Below, piece after piece: positions 13,401 to 25,300 of a stretch of DNA of 64,000 nucleotides. The notes under the pieces are model-generated. The model saw nothing but the letters and a program-made list of their open reading frames with translations. It did not search any database and had not been told where the DNA came from. Every line of letters starts with the position of its first letter. Positions within the stretch are counted from its first letter, which is position 1. The position numbers and the translations under genes are program-made. Source of the stretch: Monocercomonoides exilis. Taxonomy: Eukaryota; Preaxostyla; Oxymonadida; Polymastigidae. The DNA lies in assembly GCA_001643675.2 (NCBI GenBank), contig LSRY02000007.1:253001-317000 (forward strand), given 5' to 3'.

Positions 13401-16400
13401 CATTGAACAATGGCTGTCTGATCTCAACGAACAAAGAAGAGCTGAATGTGGGTGGAAATGGAAGAAGAAATGATGAAGATAAGGGAAGTTTCAAAATATC
13501 TGCAGCAGTTTTTGAGAACATTTCATCAAATGAGAATGATAACAACAACAGGAGCATCGTGAGAATTGAGAGGGGCAAGACAAATGCGAATCTGATCAAC
13601 TGCTCATTTTCTAATTGTTTGCTTTCAACTGAGAAAGGAAGCCAGTTGTCTGTTTCAGACAGTTCAGATGTGTCTGTTGTGTCGTGTCTGTTTGATGGCA
13701 AAACAACAGATGATCCAGTCAGCCATCAGAAGAATAACACTTTTGGAGGAGATGAAGAAGAAAATGACAAAGAACTTAACCCATTGTGTGGTTGGAATGG
13801 ATCAGTTGTGGATGTGAAGTCAAGCAATGTGACAATGAAAGATTCCACAATCTGCAACTCGAAGAAAGGAGGGATTTCATTATCAGGTGGAAGTGTGAAG
13901 ATTGAGAAAGGAGAGTTCATGGACAACAATCCATCGATTCAGAATTATCCATCATCAAGAAGAAACATGTTGTGTGAAGGCTCTTCGCAACTGAATGTTG
14001 TGAGTTTGAAGGGAGGTGATGGAGTGAAAGATAATTCCTCGTTGTGGATATTGGATGGAGGATGTTCATTGGAAGGGATTGCCGGAGAAAGGGCATCTCC
14101 CTTTTTCATTCCGAAGGTGGAGAGTGTTTCATCGGAAAAGTCAGGGGAGAAGGTGAATCTTGTGTTCAGAGGATCACTTCTCCTCCCTTGCAATCTTTCA
14201 TTCGAAACAGTTGCAGCAGAAGGAGACGAAGAGGTGGTTGAGAAGCATTTGTTTGATGAAAGAGACTTCATATCAGAAGAGGAGGTTCATATGTCTGTTC
14301 CTGTGGAAACAATTGAAGGGGTGGCAAGTGGAGCAGAAGTGAGAGTGTGCATTCTATTTGGAAAAGCTGATTCTCCATCCGCAACAGAATCATTCATTCT
14401 GAAAAACAAGAGTGTTTCAGAATTAAAAGGAGAAGAAAAAATTGTTGAAGGAGGAAAAGAAGGGAAATCTTCATGGGTGTTGATTGTAATTATTTCACTC
14501 ATTGTTATTTTGTTGATTGTTCTCATCGGTTTTATTCTGTTTGTTGTTCGATGGAGAAAGGCAAAGAATGAAAACAAAGATTTGAGAGAGATTGTGAATG
14601 ACACAGTGAAGAAGGATCCGAAAGCTTTTGAGATGGTGGCGATGGAGATGTCGCCGGAGGAGCAGTGGAGGAGAGCAGAGAGAGAGGCAGAGAAGAAGAA
14701 TGAAGAGAGAGCAAAGAAGAGGGTATATGAGAATAATTTGGGACATTCAGAATCTTCGGAGCATCTTCTGTCTGAGAGTGGCTCCACTGAATATATTCTT
14801 GGAAGAGATTCAGATAAGATCCCTCAATGGATGCTGGAGAAGGTTGATGAGAAAGAGGAAGAGTCCAGAAAGAGAACGCCATCGCCATCGATTTCGTCCA
14901 CTTCAACCACTGATTCAGATTCAACATTTGTTCGATCGGAAAGTCTGTGTCCAACAACCTCGTCCATGTCAAATCTGGTGGATGCAATAGCCTGTTCATC
15001 TGTGTTTGAAAAGCTGATTGTGGATCTGCGAGATTCGCTGTTCATGCTGCTTCATGGGAGGAATGAGAAGAAGGAGATGGCGATAGGAACTCTGAAGGAG
15101 AGAGAACACACCGCTGCACAGGTGTTGTTCTGGGTGGCGAATGGGGCACTCCACTCACTTGAGAATGAAGAAGACGAGCTGACCTCCCTTGCCAATCTGA
15201 GTCCTCACATTGTGTTGTTCTCAGAGCACATGATCATCTGCATTGCCAAGCATTCCGACTTCTCTTCAGATGATGATTCAGATTCCTCATCCATCTCCTC
15301 CGCCTCCTCCATCATCACATCTTCCTCTGACTTCTCATCTGCCAACAGGAATGGTCGAGGTTCACCACCACCTTCATCAGCCTTTGAGGATGAGGATGAC
15401 AACAGGAAGGAGTGCTTGAGGTGGAAGGCGCCTGAGCTGCAGATGAACAAGAAGATGGGAGCAACAAAGGAGTCAGTTTCATTCTCGATTGGGATGATGC
15501 TGTGGGAGTGCCTGACCCTGCAGATTCCATTTGGAGAATATGAGGCAGTGGTGGCAGGGCAGAAGATAGTGAATGGGGAGAGGCCAGACATGAAGGGGGT
15601 TTCAGGGAACACATTTGAGGCAGTTGTGAAGAGCTGCGTGTCGGAGAGAGGATGCGAGCGTGTGGAGCTGTATGTGCTGAAGAGAGAGTTCATCCAGCAC
15701 TTCCCTCCAGGCACAGTGATGGTGACGATGTCAGATGCGATTGGATACAACGAGTTGTCAGAGAATGAGGAATTGAGTGTGTCAGCGGAGGCAAGAAAGC
15801 TGGCCGAAAGCATGAACAAATGAAGAAGAAGAGAAGGAGTTTGTTGTTTAATAATGAAGGGGGTGATTGATTTTTTTTCAATCTGAAAATGAAATGAAGA
15901 TTTTTTTATTCAAAAATGCATCATTTGTTTTCTGTTTGTGGCGTGCTTGCTACGACTTCAATTGGTTTTTTGATGCAATCTCATGTTTATTTAATTGTTT
16001 TTTTGAGGATGTGAAGCGAATTATTGGATTTCTATTAAATTATTATTCATGTTGAATTTTGAGTTATGAACACAAAACATTGTGATTTGAAATTTGATTG
16101 TTGAGAAAAGTGAATTCAAGTTTTGAAAAAAGGAATAGACCTATTTTCTATTGGAATGATCATATTTTTTTTTCCAAATAACATCATTACAAACAAAATA
16201 GAAATTGTTAATAAGTTCAGATAATGAATGAAAAATTCTATTTCCAAATGCAACATAGTCTTAAATACAATCATTGCAACAGCAGCATTTGAAAATGATT
16301 TCAAGATAAAAGATTCGTCGAATGACAATTCGATGAAGGAAATATCAACAAATCTTCGATTTATGAAAGAACATTATCAAAAAGAATTGCAATCACAGAA

Positions 16401-16431
16401 TATCGAGCAAACACAAGTCTCCAATATGGTA

Positions 16432-16468
<37 letters not shown>
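7463..16468. repeat. Segmental duplication, unit A
   Basis: Homologous to 30,541-40,652. Similarity begins at AAAGTCAACATTTT in both loci, about 150 bases before the conserved start codon, runs through both exons, the intron and about 600 bases of 3' flank, and ends at a poly-T tract. Unit B is longer because of one extra ectodomain module. Confidence 0.85.
7614..15823 (+). CDS. Beta-helix receptor-like transmembrane pseudokinase, copy 1
   Basis: Exons 7,614-8,600 and 8,702-15,823 (101-bp intron, GTTTGA...TTCAG, phase 0) give about 2,702 residues. The start MLPIIHLVAILSFFLNVNAF is a signal peptide conserved in copy 2; upstream in-frame Met codons are not conserved. The ectodomain is Asn/Ser/Cys-rich with recurring C...GGG turns. 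It is built of four modules opening with CG...PC headers (about 9,391, 10,490, 11,574 and 12,810) and closing with G-K-N/D-h-F-h-N motifs, like the right-handed beta-helix repeats of Pmp/POMP surface proteins. One transmembrane helix lies near residues 2,254-2,277, followed by RWRK. The tail from about residue 2,422 is kinase-like: RWKAPEL (APE motif) and SIGMMLWECLTLQIPFGE (subdomain IX) are clear. The HRD position reads LAN, the DFG position reads HSD, and no VAIK lysine or glycine loop is visible. I infer a surface receptor or adhesin with a signalling-dead kinase fold. Confidence 0.85.
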
Positions 16469-16647
16469 CAATCTCGTGGCACATGAACGAGATCTTCTTG
16501 ATGAGGAAAACGTTTCCTCGCTGAACAACTCTATTCAATGGAACCAGCATGTGTGAAAGGTTCAAAAGAGAAATAATTGCAATGAACCTCTCAATGTGCA
16601 GAGTTCACAGATATTATCAATATATTTATCATGATTTGAATTATCAC
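15824..16647. repeat. 3' flank shared by both receptor copies, ending in poly-T
   Basis: Sequence from the receptor stop codon to 16,433 aligns with 39,976-40,587 downstream of copy 2. In both loci the similarity stops at a poly-T tract, here 35 T at 16,434-16,468. No gene is seen. Small open frames on both strands differ between the copies without codon-position bias. Confidence 0.75.
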
Positions 16648-17589
16648 AATAATATCTGTCCAAAATGCAAAGTGAAAAAAAGCATTCTTTAAAGAACATC
16701 TTTCTGCAAAATAAATAAAAAATTGGGCATTGCTCTTTTGATTTGTTCATATTGCTGGCTGGGAATTCAAAACAAAACTAGTTCTTTTCTTCTTTCTGTT
16801 GATAAGGACACAGTCGGATTCTGGGGAAGTGTGATTCTGTAAGCTTGTTCACAAATGTGGAAGGAAAGACAGCAAGTAATTGGAGGCGAGGGAACAACAG
16901 TTGAAATTGATGAAGCAGTTTGGCGAAAACGGAAGTACATGAGAGGAAGAAAGAATAAGCAAGGATGGATTTTCGGAGGTGTGGAAAGATTAGAAAGTGA
17001 TGAAGCGGGGAAACGGTTTATGGTTGTCGTTCCAAATAGAAAAAAGGAAACTTTGATTTTAATAATCCAGAAATACATTAAAGCAAGAATATTAATTATT
17101 TCCGATGAATGGCGTGCTAATTCTTCACTAGAAACAGTCAGATATAAGCATCAAGCTGTGTGCCACAAAAGTCGTTTCAGAGACCCAGAAACTAGTGCGT
17201 ATACAAATACAATTGAAGGGTTATGGCAACATTTGCGATGCACTTTCCCTCGATATGGAACAAGGATCAGACTTATGCATGACTATCTTTCACTGTTTTT
17301 GGTGAAATCAACATTTAATTTAACGTTCATTCAATTAATAAAATATCTGTGCTTTGAAAAGGAAATTGAACCTGTTCAAATGGATGATAAAGAAGAAGAA
17401 GAAAAAGAAATCACAGATGAAAATGAGGAAATCTCAGATATGGGACATAATATTTCACCGAAGGCATTTTCAATGAAAAATTTTGCACTTTTCATAAACT
17501 GTTTGAGATCAAATAACACAAATAAAATAGATATATTTTTTGACATCAGTGAAATGTTTCAAAACTTTATGCTTTTATTTCTAAAATGA
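16648..17589 (+). pseudogene. Merlin/ISXO2-type DDE transposase, inactivated
   Basis: DNA-transposon transposase of the Merlin superfamily (ISXO2/IS1595-like). An N-terminal zinc-ribbon remnant (CPKCKVKKS, 16,657 onward) reads in the same frame as the catalytic part. It is interrupted by TAA at 16,690-16,692 and TAA at 16,840-16,842. From 16,855 the frame stays open to TGA 17,587-17,589. The catalytic triad is intact: Asp in VEIDEA (16,909), Asp in IISDEW (17,104) and Glu in TNTIEGLW (17,215). Family-typical blocks include KRKYMRGR, QGWIFGGVER and DPETSAYTNTIEG. The C-terminus carries an acidic extension of uncertain origin. I did not find terminal inverted repeats, so the element's ends are unknown. 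Two stops in the N-terminal DNA-binding part argue that this copy is dead. Confidence 0.85.
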
Positions 17590-19308
17590 CAGTTTTCAAA
17601 TATGAAAATTAAACTTATTTTGAAATCTGAGAAAGCGAAATAAAGTTTTGAGCGAAGTAATTTTTCAATGCCTTGTGCAAAAAAAGCTTGAAAGTCCGTA
17701 TTTTCCCCCATATGGATAATGTTGTCAATGAAAATATCAATGTTGAATCTAATGAAGATTTCGAAGCAGGAGATGGGTCGAGAGTCTCTGAATATTTGCC
17801 TTTAATATTATTTTCTTTTGAAAAATAAAATAATAATATTTTTGTCAAATTTTCTTAGCTTTTTTTAAATAATGAATCAGTCACTTTTTTGATGTTAATT
17901 TGAAAATGGTTATTTGTCATAATAATCTTTTTTTTTCATAATTTTCTCCATAAACACATTTCCGAAATTTGTCGTACTCATATTGCTTATATGCAATATG
18001 TCTTATTTTTTTCAGCAAAGTTTCAAAAAAAATTTGAATAAACCAATATGTTTGGATTATGCCACATAATGAATTGAAACTACATGAAAATAAACTATTT
18101 CCAAAAAAATAAATATTGATAACTATCTGATCATCAAAATTAGTATGAAAATGATCGGATGTGACTGAGTCACATCCAATTTGACTGCATCTTAATGGTA
18201 TCAACTTATCTTATTGGATGTTGACAGATCTAATATCACTTGATGCAGTCAAATCAATCAAGTTCTAATATCGTATAGTATTTAAATTAGAAAACGAAAA
18301 AGTTGATCTTTTGTTTTTAACTTGTTTTATTTTATATTCATGAAATTTCCAAAGAAAACTTTTAATATGAAAAAGCATGCAATATTTCATTTTTGAAAAA
18401 CGATCAATCATTCTTAAAACTTTTTCCTTTGTTTATATTTTTGTTATTTAATAATAATACGATGTGAGAAAACTGTCACAAAAAAAAAAGAAAGAAAGAA
18501 AGAAAAGAAAAAAAAAAAGAAAGAAAAAAATTCCTAAATTTTGAAAAATAACCAAAAATGTTAAAAAGAAAAGTTAAGAAACAATGCCAGCAAGGAAAAC
18601 ACTCGGTTTCAAAAGCTCGTGAAAGCAAGAGTTGAACATTGATCAAAAAATTTAACAAAAAAATTACAGATCTTTCTTTTGAAGAATAAAATAATTAAAA
18701 AACATTGCGCGTTCAACCATATAATAAATCATAATTTGTTTGGAAATAATTCTCGTTGAATTCAAGTTTCTATTTGCAGCGATGAAAGAAGAAATAATTA
18801 GGATCAAATAAAAACTGGGCCTTAACAAAAAAAATTGGTCACATTGTTTTGAATGACCAGAAACAACACTTTCCATTTCAATAATTTTTTTTTCGTCTTT
18901 GAAAATTCCAATTATCAATAACTTTTAAATTTGTTGTTTATATGTGAAAAAAAAAATGCAATCTTTGAATATATGATTATTAATCTTTCCATATTAAAAA
19001 AAGAACACAAACATTTTGAAATTTCTGATGTTATGCAAAAAAGTGCTTTATAAGTCAAAAACAGAGTGTGAATATTTCCAAAAACTCGAAAAACCAAAGT
19101 TATCAATGTTTTATATAAAATAATGATTCGCATTCGGAAATGTTGAATAAAACCTTAAAATTAAAAAATATTATGAAAATAAAACAAAATTATCATTGAT
19201 ATTTGCATTTTGAAAGCATTAAATATTTTGTATCTATTTGGTTTCAATTATTTAATCAAAAAATTTAAAAAATTTCAGAATAAAACAGAAAATGTTGGAA
19301 TTTGACTT
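17590..19308. other. AT-rich intergenic region
   Basis: No convincing gene is seen. There is a 21-base near-perfect palindrome at 18,157-18,177 with a further 13-base inverted repeat around it, listed separately, and an A/G-rich patch at 18,479-18,531. A 38-codon open frame at about 17,713-17,829 is too short to support. Confidence 0.6.
18157..18254. repeat. Nested inverted repeats
   Basis: GGATGTGACT and AGTCACATCC form 10-base arms around one base (18,157-18,177). Just beyond, ATTTGACTGCATC (18,179-18,191) pairs with GATGCAGTCAAAT (18,242-18,254). The function is unknown; it could be a transposon end or a structured transcript. Confidence 0.55.
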
Positions 19309-22300
19309 TCATCCAAAAACAATTAATATTTCTGTTGCTTGTAAGCTATTTCTATATTTTCTAATGCTTTCCCCACTTCCGAACTCTTCAAAATAATCTG
19401 TTTCCTTTTCTTTTTCACCAATCGCATCAAACTTCGAACTCAATTCTTTCATTTCTTCTTTTGTGTCAGCACTTTCACAAGTCTCTCTACCATTCCTCTG
19501 ATCAGCACTCCATCTCACATCTTCAATTTGTTTCTGCTCTTTCTCCTGAAAAACATTTGCAATGAACGAAAAAACAAGCAAAAGCGATAAAAAGAAGCAA
19601 AGCAACTCCGCAAAATACAACAAAACAGCAACCATCCGGTTGCCATACCACGGTTTGTTTGGGTTGGTCTCTTTCATCTTCAGAACAGACTCAAAAGAAG
19701 CGAAAAGCTGTGAAAAGAACATGGAACACTTGCTTTTTTTGTGCTTTTCCTGCTTCATCTTCTCCCACTCTGATGATGTAGGATTCTTGCTTTCTCCGTC
19801 AATAGATGAAAAGTCAGCTGATTCACCTTCTTTTCCTTCTTCTCCCCTCCTCTTTTTCGTCAAAGCAGGCAACGGAGAAATGGAAGGCAAAGGCAAAGGC
19901 AAGGGTGAAGAATAAGGAGAGGGAGAAGGAGAAGGAGAATAGTTTAAAGCAGCTGAATAGGAAGCTGCTGCAGGGCGAGGCGGAGTTGTTGTGCTGTCGA
20001 GATGCGAAGTGAACGAAGACTGATAAACGAATGATGGACTGTTCTTGGGGTGGCTGGGCTTTATGCGACTTTCTTTGTTTGCAGGGCAATATTTCATTCC
20101 AATGACAGACGAGAAAGGAAAAGAAGTGCTCTCTGAATGTGAATGGTGTCGCAGTTCCATTGGAAGAGGAGAAAGAGAAAGAGAAGAAGAAGAAGAAGAA
20201 GATGGAGAAATAAGAGGTGTCAGCACAGAAGATGGCTGGGAAGCACACAGACAAGAAGATGGTAAATGGCTGAGTTCTGAATGTGAGAGTGTTGAAGAAG
20301 AAGAAGAAGAAGACGATGATGAAACAGATGAAGAATTGTTAGCATCGAAATGGTCGATGTATTTCTCTTTGAACATTGGTGAGTCGTAGAATGACCATCC
20401 CTTGTGCTTCGTCTCGCGTTCGTGCTCAGCCTCGTTCTCCATCTCGACACAAGAGAGAAAGCTTGAGTGTGTGTGAGTGTATGATAATTCTGAAGTGCTG
20501 TTAGAAGAAGAAGAGGAGGAGGAGGATGAAGAGGAAGAAGAGGAAGATGGAATAGAAGAAGCAGAAACAGAATGAGAAAGAGAAGGAAAAGAGAATGTGG
20601 AAGAAGAAGAAGATGATGATGAAGAGGAAGAAGCAGATGAAGCAGATGAAGTGTTGCAAGTGGGCAAAGAAGGCAGCGACTTGCGTGAGTGGAAGCTGAA
20701 CTCTGCTTTGTTCTTCAGAATGGGCAGAGGGGCAGATGAGTCAGCATCAGAAGCAGACACATTCACAGAAGCATCATCAGATGAAGAGCAGGTCTGCTCT
20801 TCTTCTTTTTCTTTGACTGATGATTGAGAAGATGATGAAGATGAAGATGAAGATGGAATTGAAGATGCTGAAGAAGAAGAAGAAGAAGAAGATGTTGTTG
20901 ATGGAAAAGAGGGAGAACACTTCAACATGCTATTCCCAGCATACACACCCCATGCAATCTCATTCCACATTCGATTGCGAGAAAGAAGCGAATCAGACGG
21001 CAAAGACGATGAAGAAGAGGCAGAAGAAGAAGATGATGACGAAGTTGTTTTTGTTGAAGAAGAAGAAGAATATGAATCCATTCCCATTGATCGATAAACA
21101 GACAAAGGAGAAGATGAGTCAAAACCTGTAACTTCGTTTAAGCTCAGCAGGAAATCAGCAGCATCTTTTTCTTCTGCTTCAGTCGTGTCTTTCCTCTTCC
21201 ATATCTCCTGATGCCTCGCTTTCCTCTCCTCTCTCTTCGCCACCTCATTCTCTTCATCCTCTCCTCCTTCTCCTCCTCTTTTGCTTCCTCTTCTCTCTTC
21301 CTCCTCCTTCTGCTCTTTCCTCCTCTGCTCAGCTGGCTCTAAGACAAGCTGTGCAAATGCTGCTGCCAGCGAAGGCGTGCCACGCGCTACACGTAGAATA
21401 GACTGAATGTCCTGCGAAGACAAATGAGGGGTGGCTGTGGAGGAGGCATATGAGGAGGCATCAGATGGAGAAGAGAAGGAAGAAGAATAAGAAGAAGAGG
21501 AGGAGGAGGATGAAGGTATACAAAGTGGATTAGAACTAATTGAATATGGTGATGATGAATCTGAACTGTTTGTGTTGACGAAAGAAGGGTGTGTGTCCAA
21601 AGGCTGTTGAACTGTTGCTTTTGTGGTTCGTTTGGGACTCAGAGGAGGTTCTTCAAAGGAAAGAGAAGAAGGAGAAGAGGAAGAGGAAGAGGAAGAGGAA
21701 GAATCTGAAGAGAAAGGAGAAGGCGAATTAGAAGGAGAAAGATATGAATACACAGCGCCATCGTCCACTGGCTGTATTGTTGTGCTTCGTGTTGCTATTT
21801 GCGGCTGCGGTGTTTTAATAATCGTCTCACAAATATCAAATGTGCTGTTATCTTCTTCTTCTCTTTCTTCTTCTTTCCCCTTTCCAAAGCTTTCTTTCTT
21901 TTCCTTTGATTCTTCTATTTTTTGTTTCTTCTCATTCTTCTCATTCCTTTTCTTCTTCTTCTTCTGCAGAAGATGTGGATTTCTCTTCAAAAACTCCTTT
22001 GTTGAGGCAGAGTTTGTTGTGATGGAGAAAGAAAGAGATGCTGCTGATGATGAAAAGGAGGGGATGAACGAGCGAAGGAGAGGAGTAAATGAAGAAGAAG
22101 ATGAAGAAGAAGAAGAAGAAGAAGAAGAAGAAGAAGAAGAAGAAGAAGAAGAAGAAGAAGAAGAAGAAGAAGAAGAAGAAGAAGAAGAAGAAGAAGAAGA
22201 AGAAGAAGAAGATGATGATGATGATGATGATGTAGAAATAAATGGAGATTTTGAAGAGCTTGTTTTGGATTTAATAGAAGGAGAAGGCATTGGATAAGAT

Positions 22301-25300
22301 TGAGATGAAAGAGAAGAAGAAGATTTTGAGTCAACATAAGGAGAAGAAGGAAGAGGACGTGAAGGAGAAGATTGAATGAGAGAGGAATAGCAGGAAGAAG
22401 AAGAAGAGGATGAAAGAGAAGGAGAAAGAGAAGAGGAAAAGGAAGGGGAAAACAAAGGCGAAGATGAGAAAGATGTTAATGGAGAAGAATGAGGAGAAAA
22501 AGAGGAAGGTGAAGAAGGTGAAGGAGGAGGCTGGTAAAGTTTGTTCAGAAACATTTCAGATTGTTTTGGCTCAGAAGACATTGGATGGACAGTGAAGATG
22601 GGAATCTCAAAGGAGAACAAAGAATTAGAGGAAGAAGAAGATGAAAGAGAAGAAGAAGAAGCAAAAGAACGAATTGCTTGGAAGTTTGAAGATTTTGTTG
22701 TTGGAACAGGAATTGTGTTGAATGCCAGCGATGTTGAAGATGTTGCTTGTTGCTTATCTTCCGTTTTGATGTTGTTTGACTTCTTATTTTCTTCCTTCAA
22801 TTTCTCCTTTTTCTCTTTGTCCTCATCTTTTGCCTTCTTTTCATCATTTTCATCTCCTTCTTTTGTTTTGTCTTTGTCTTTTCCCTTTTTCCCTTCTTTC
22901 TCTTTCTCTTTCTCTTTCTTTTCATTCTTCTTTTTATCCTTTGCTGTTCTGCTCATCCATCCAATCAGCCACGTCTTCCTCCCTTTTTTGTTTTTGCCTT
23001 CTTCTCCTTCTCCTTCTCCCTCTTCTTCTCCCTCTTCCTCTTCTTCCTCCTCCTCTTTTCTCCTCTTCTCTCTTTCCCTCTCCTTCTCCTGCTCTCTCTC
23101 GTTCCTCTCTCTCTTCACCTGCTCGTCAATCGCCCTCAAAAAGGGGGTGAATGATGTTGGATTGCTCGATGCTACTTTCGAAGGAGGAGTAATAGGAGTG
23201 ACAGGTGTATTAGGTGTATTAGGAGTATTAGGTGTGTCTGGTGAAGTCAAAGGAAAAGACACAGAAGAGTCCAACGGCTCTGAGACACACTCAGAATTCT
23301 CCTCTTTCATTTCACTTATCTCGCTTCTGTCTGAATGTGGAAGAGAACCTTTCGCTTTCTCTCTTCTCTTCTGCTCCTTCTGGTTTTTCTTCCATTCCTT
23401 CTTCTCTTTCTTCTCTTTTTCTTTTTCCTTCTTGTTTTTCGCTGCTCGTAAACTCTTCTCAAACTGCCTTTTCTCCTTCTGCCTTTGCATCTCCCTCCAC
23501 TTCTTCTCCATCTCCTTCCTCTCCTTCTCTCTCTCCTTCTCTGTCTTCCTCTTCTCTGCATACAAAACACTGCTTCCCTCGCGGTCTGAGGCAGTTGCTG
23601 GCAAAAACATGCAGTTTTTCAGCTTCTTCTTCTTCTTCGCCTCTTCCAAAGTGAACACAAAACACGACAGGCAGATGAGAGCGATGCCCAAATAGAACGA
23701 GAGAGGAAGAGGAGAGCAAAAAGAATGAGAAGAAGACAGAAGATCGGCTACAAGTGAATCCAAATAAGATGAATCGGAATCGACTGGAAAAGCTAAAGAC
23801 GATAAAGAAGTGAGTGACGATGATAAAGAAGAAGAGGAGGAAGAAGAAGAAGATAATGATGATAACGATGATGATGATGATGATGATTCCGGTTGTGGAG
23901 GCAATGAAATCAAAGGTGCTGTGAATGAATAAGACTTCAGCACAGGCACAGATGAAGCGGTTGTGTTGCCAGAGCGAGCGAAAACGCTCACATTTGCCTG
24001 TTTTTGTGTCAAAAGAGAAGAATTCTGGAAGGCCTCAGAATAAAACGAGGATGTTGAATTGGCTGGCTCGTCTTCAGAATAAACAGATATTTGAAGAGGT
24101 GGCATTGCTGTGGCTGTCTCAGAAGACAGAGGAGGAGAATGAGAAGAGCGAAGATGCGAGAGTGTTTCTATGTTGCACAGGTGTCTGTGAGAGAGGAGGA
24201 GAAGGAAGAGAAGAGTGAGGAAGCTGCGCAGGACGGTAAGTGACTGCATCTGTGTGGCTGAAGTGTGCTTGAAGACATAAAGATAGAGTGTGGATGAGAC
24301 AGTGTATGAGATGGCTGAGAGAAGGAGAGCACAAAGCAGAAGAAGATTGGATGAAATGAAAAAGGGCGAAGACGAATGAAATGAGGAGGAAATTGTACTT
24401 ATATTTTTTTCACTCAAAACACTGCTGTCCACAGATAGCAGACTGGAAGAGCAGGCAGGTGGAGCAGAAGACAACTGACTTTGCTCAAAGTTGAGGTGGC
24501 TTGTGTTCGAGTATGCCGATGCAGTCGATGAGTGAATTGAAGGAAGGTGAGAGTTCTGCATTGTGAGATTCCTTGAATACAAGACATACAGTCCAATGCA
24601 CATAACAACTAAGCAGCGCTTGATGTATGTCATGTACAATGTTGATATCCTGTTTGGTTTTATTTGCTTGAACGTAAAACGTAATAGCTTCCAAAAATAC
24701 TTTGGTATCAAAAAAACAATGTTCGAAAGTTTCATAATAAAACTTGTGACAAATGGTCCATAGGCAGCATGATTAGTGCGATGTGTTGCTGAGCTTACAT
24801 GCTCTGGAAGAGGATCATTTGCTGGTGCAGAATAGAGTGGTGCATCCATATCTATAACTGTGGGAGATATAAATGGTAAAGGAATACGATCATGACGGCT
24901 ATCCAAAGACGGTGATATAAATGTTGCATTATCACTCAAGTCCTTTTCGTCATTTTGCTCACAAAATAATTTAGCAGCTGTTTGTTCCTGTTCCGATAAA
25001 ATTTCAACAGATGTTAAAGGTTTTGCCCGATCATTGAACAAATTGAAAAAAGAAAAGGATCTGAAAAAATCAGGAATGTTAGTATTCTTGTGGTTAATTG
25101 CCAATTCCACGATAGAGTTTCTAATGATGTTTATCAAGAGCGATGCCAAGCAGAAAAACGATCCCTTTAAGGAAAAAATAAAATTTCCAAAAAATGTAAC
25201 AAAAGCTCCAATAAACAAAACGGTTAGGCAAAATATTGAAATAAATGAATATTTTTCTCCAAAAAGAATCCATGAGAACAATGCTTGATTTAAAGGTGCT

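Noticed and set aside
16116-16328. Antisense open frame downstream of receptor copy 1, also present after copy 2 (40,269-40,575), with a hydrophobic stretch
   Set aside because: Codon-by-codon comparison of the two copies shows changes at all three codon positions and a frameshift upstream in copy 1. This is explained by the segmental duplication, not by selection on a protein.
16228-16430. Plus-strand open frame ending in a donor-like ATG-GTAAGT before the poly-T tract
   Set aside because: Copy 2 has a one-base shift inside the same stretch, so the frame is not maintained.
21623-23695. Long plus-strand frames inside the transporter gene (poly-Glu and Ser/Phe-rich)
   Set aside because: They are shadows of the trinucleotide repeats coding Ser and Lys/Glu on the minus strand.
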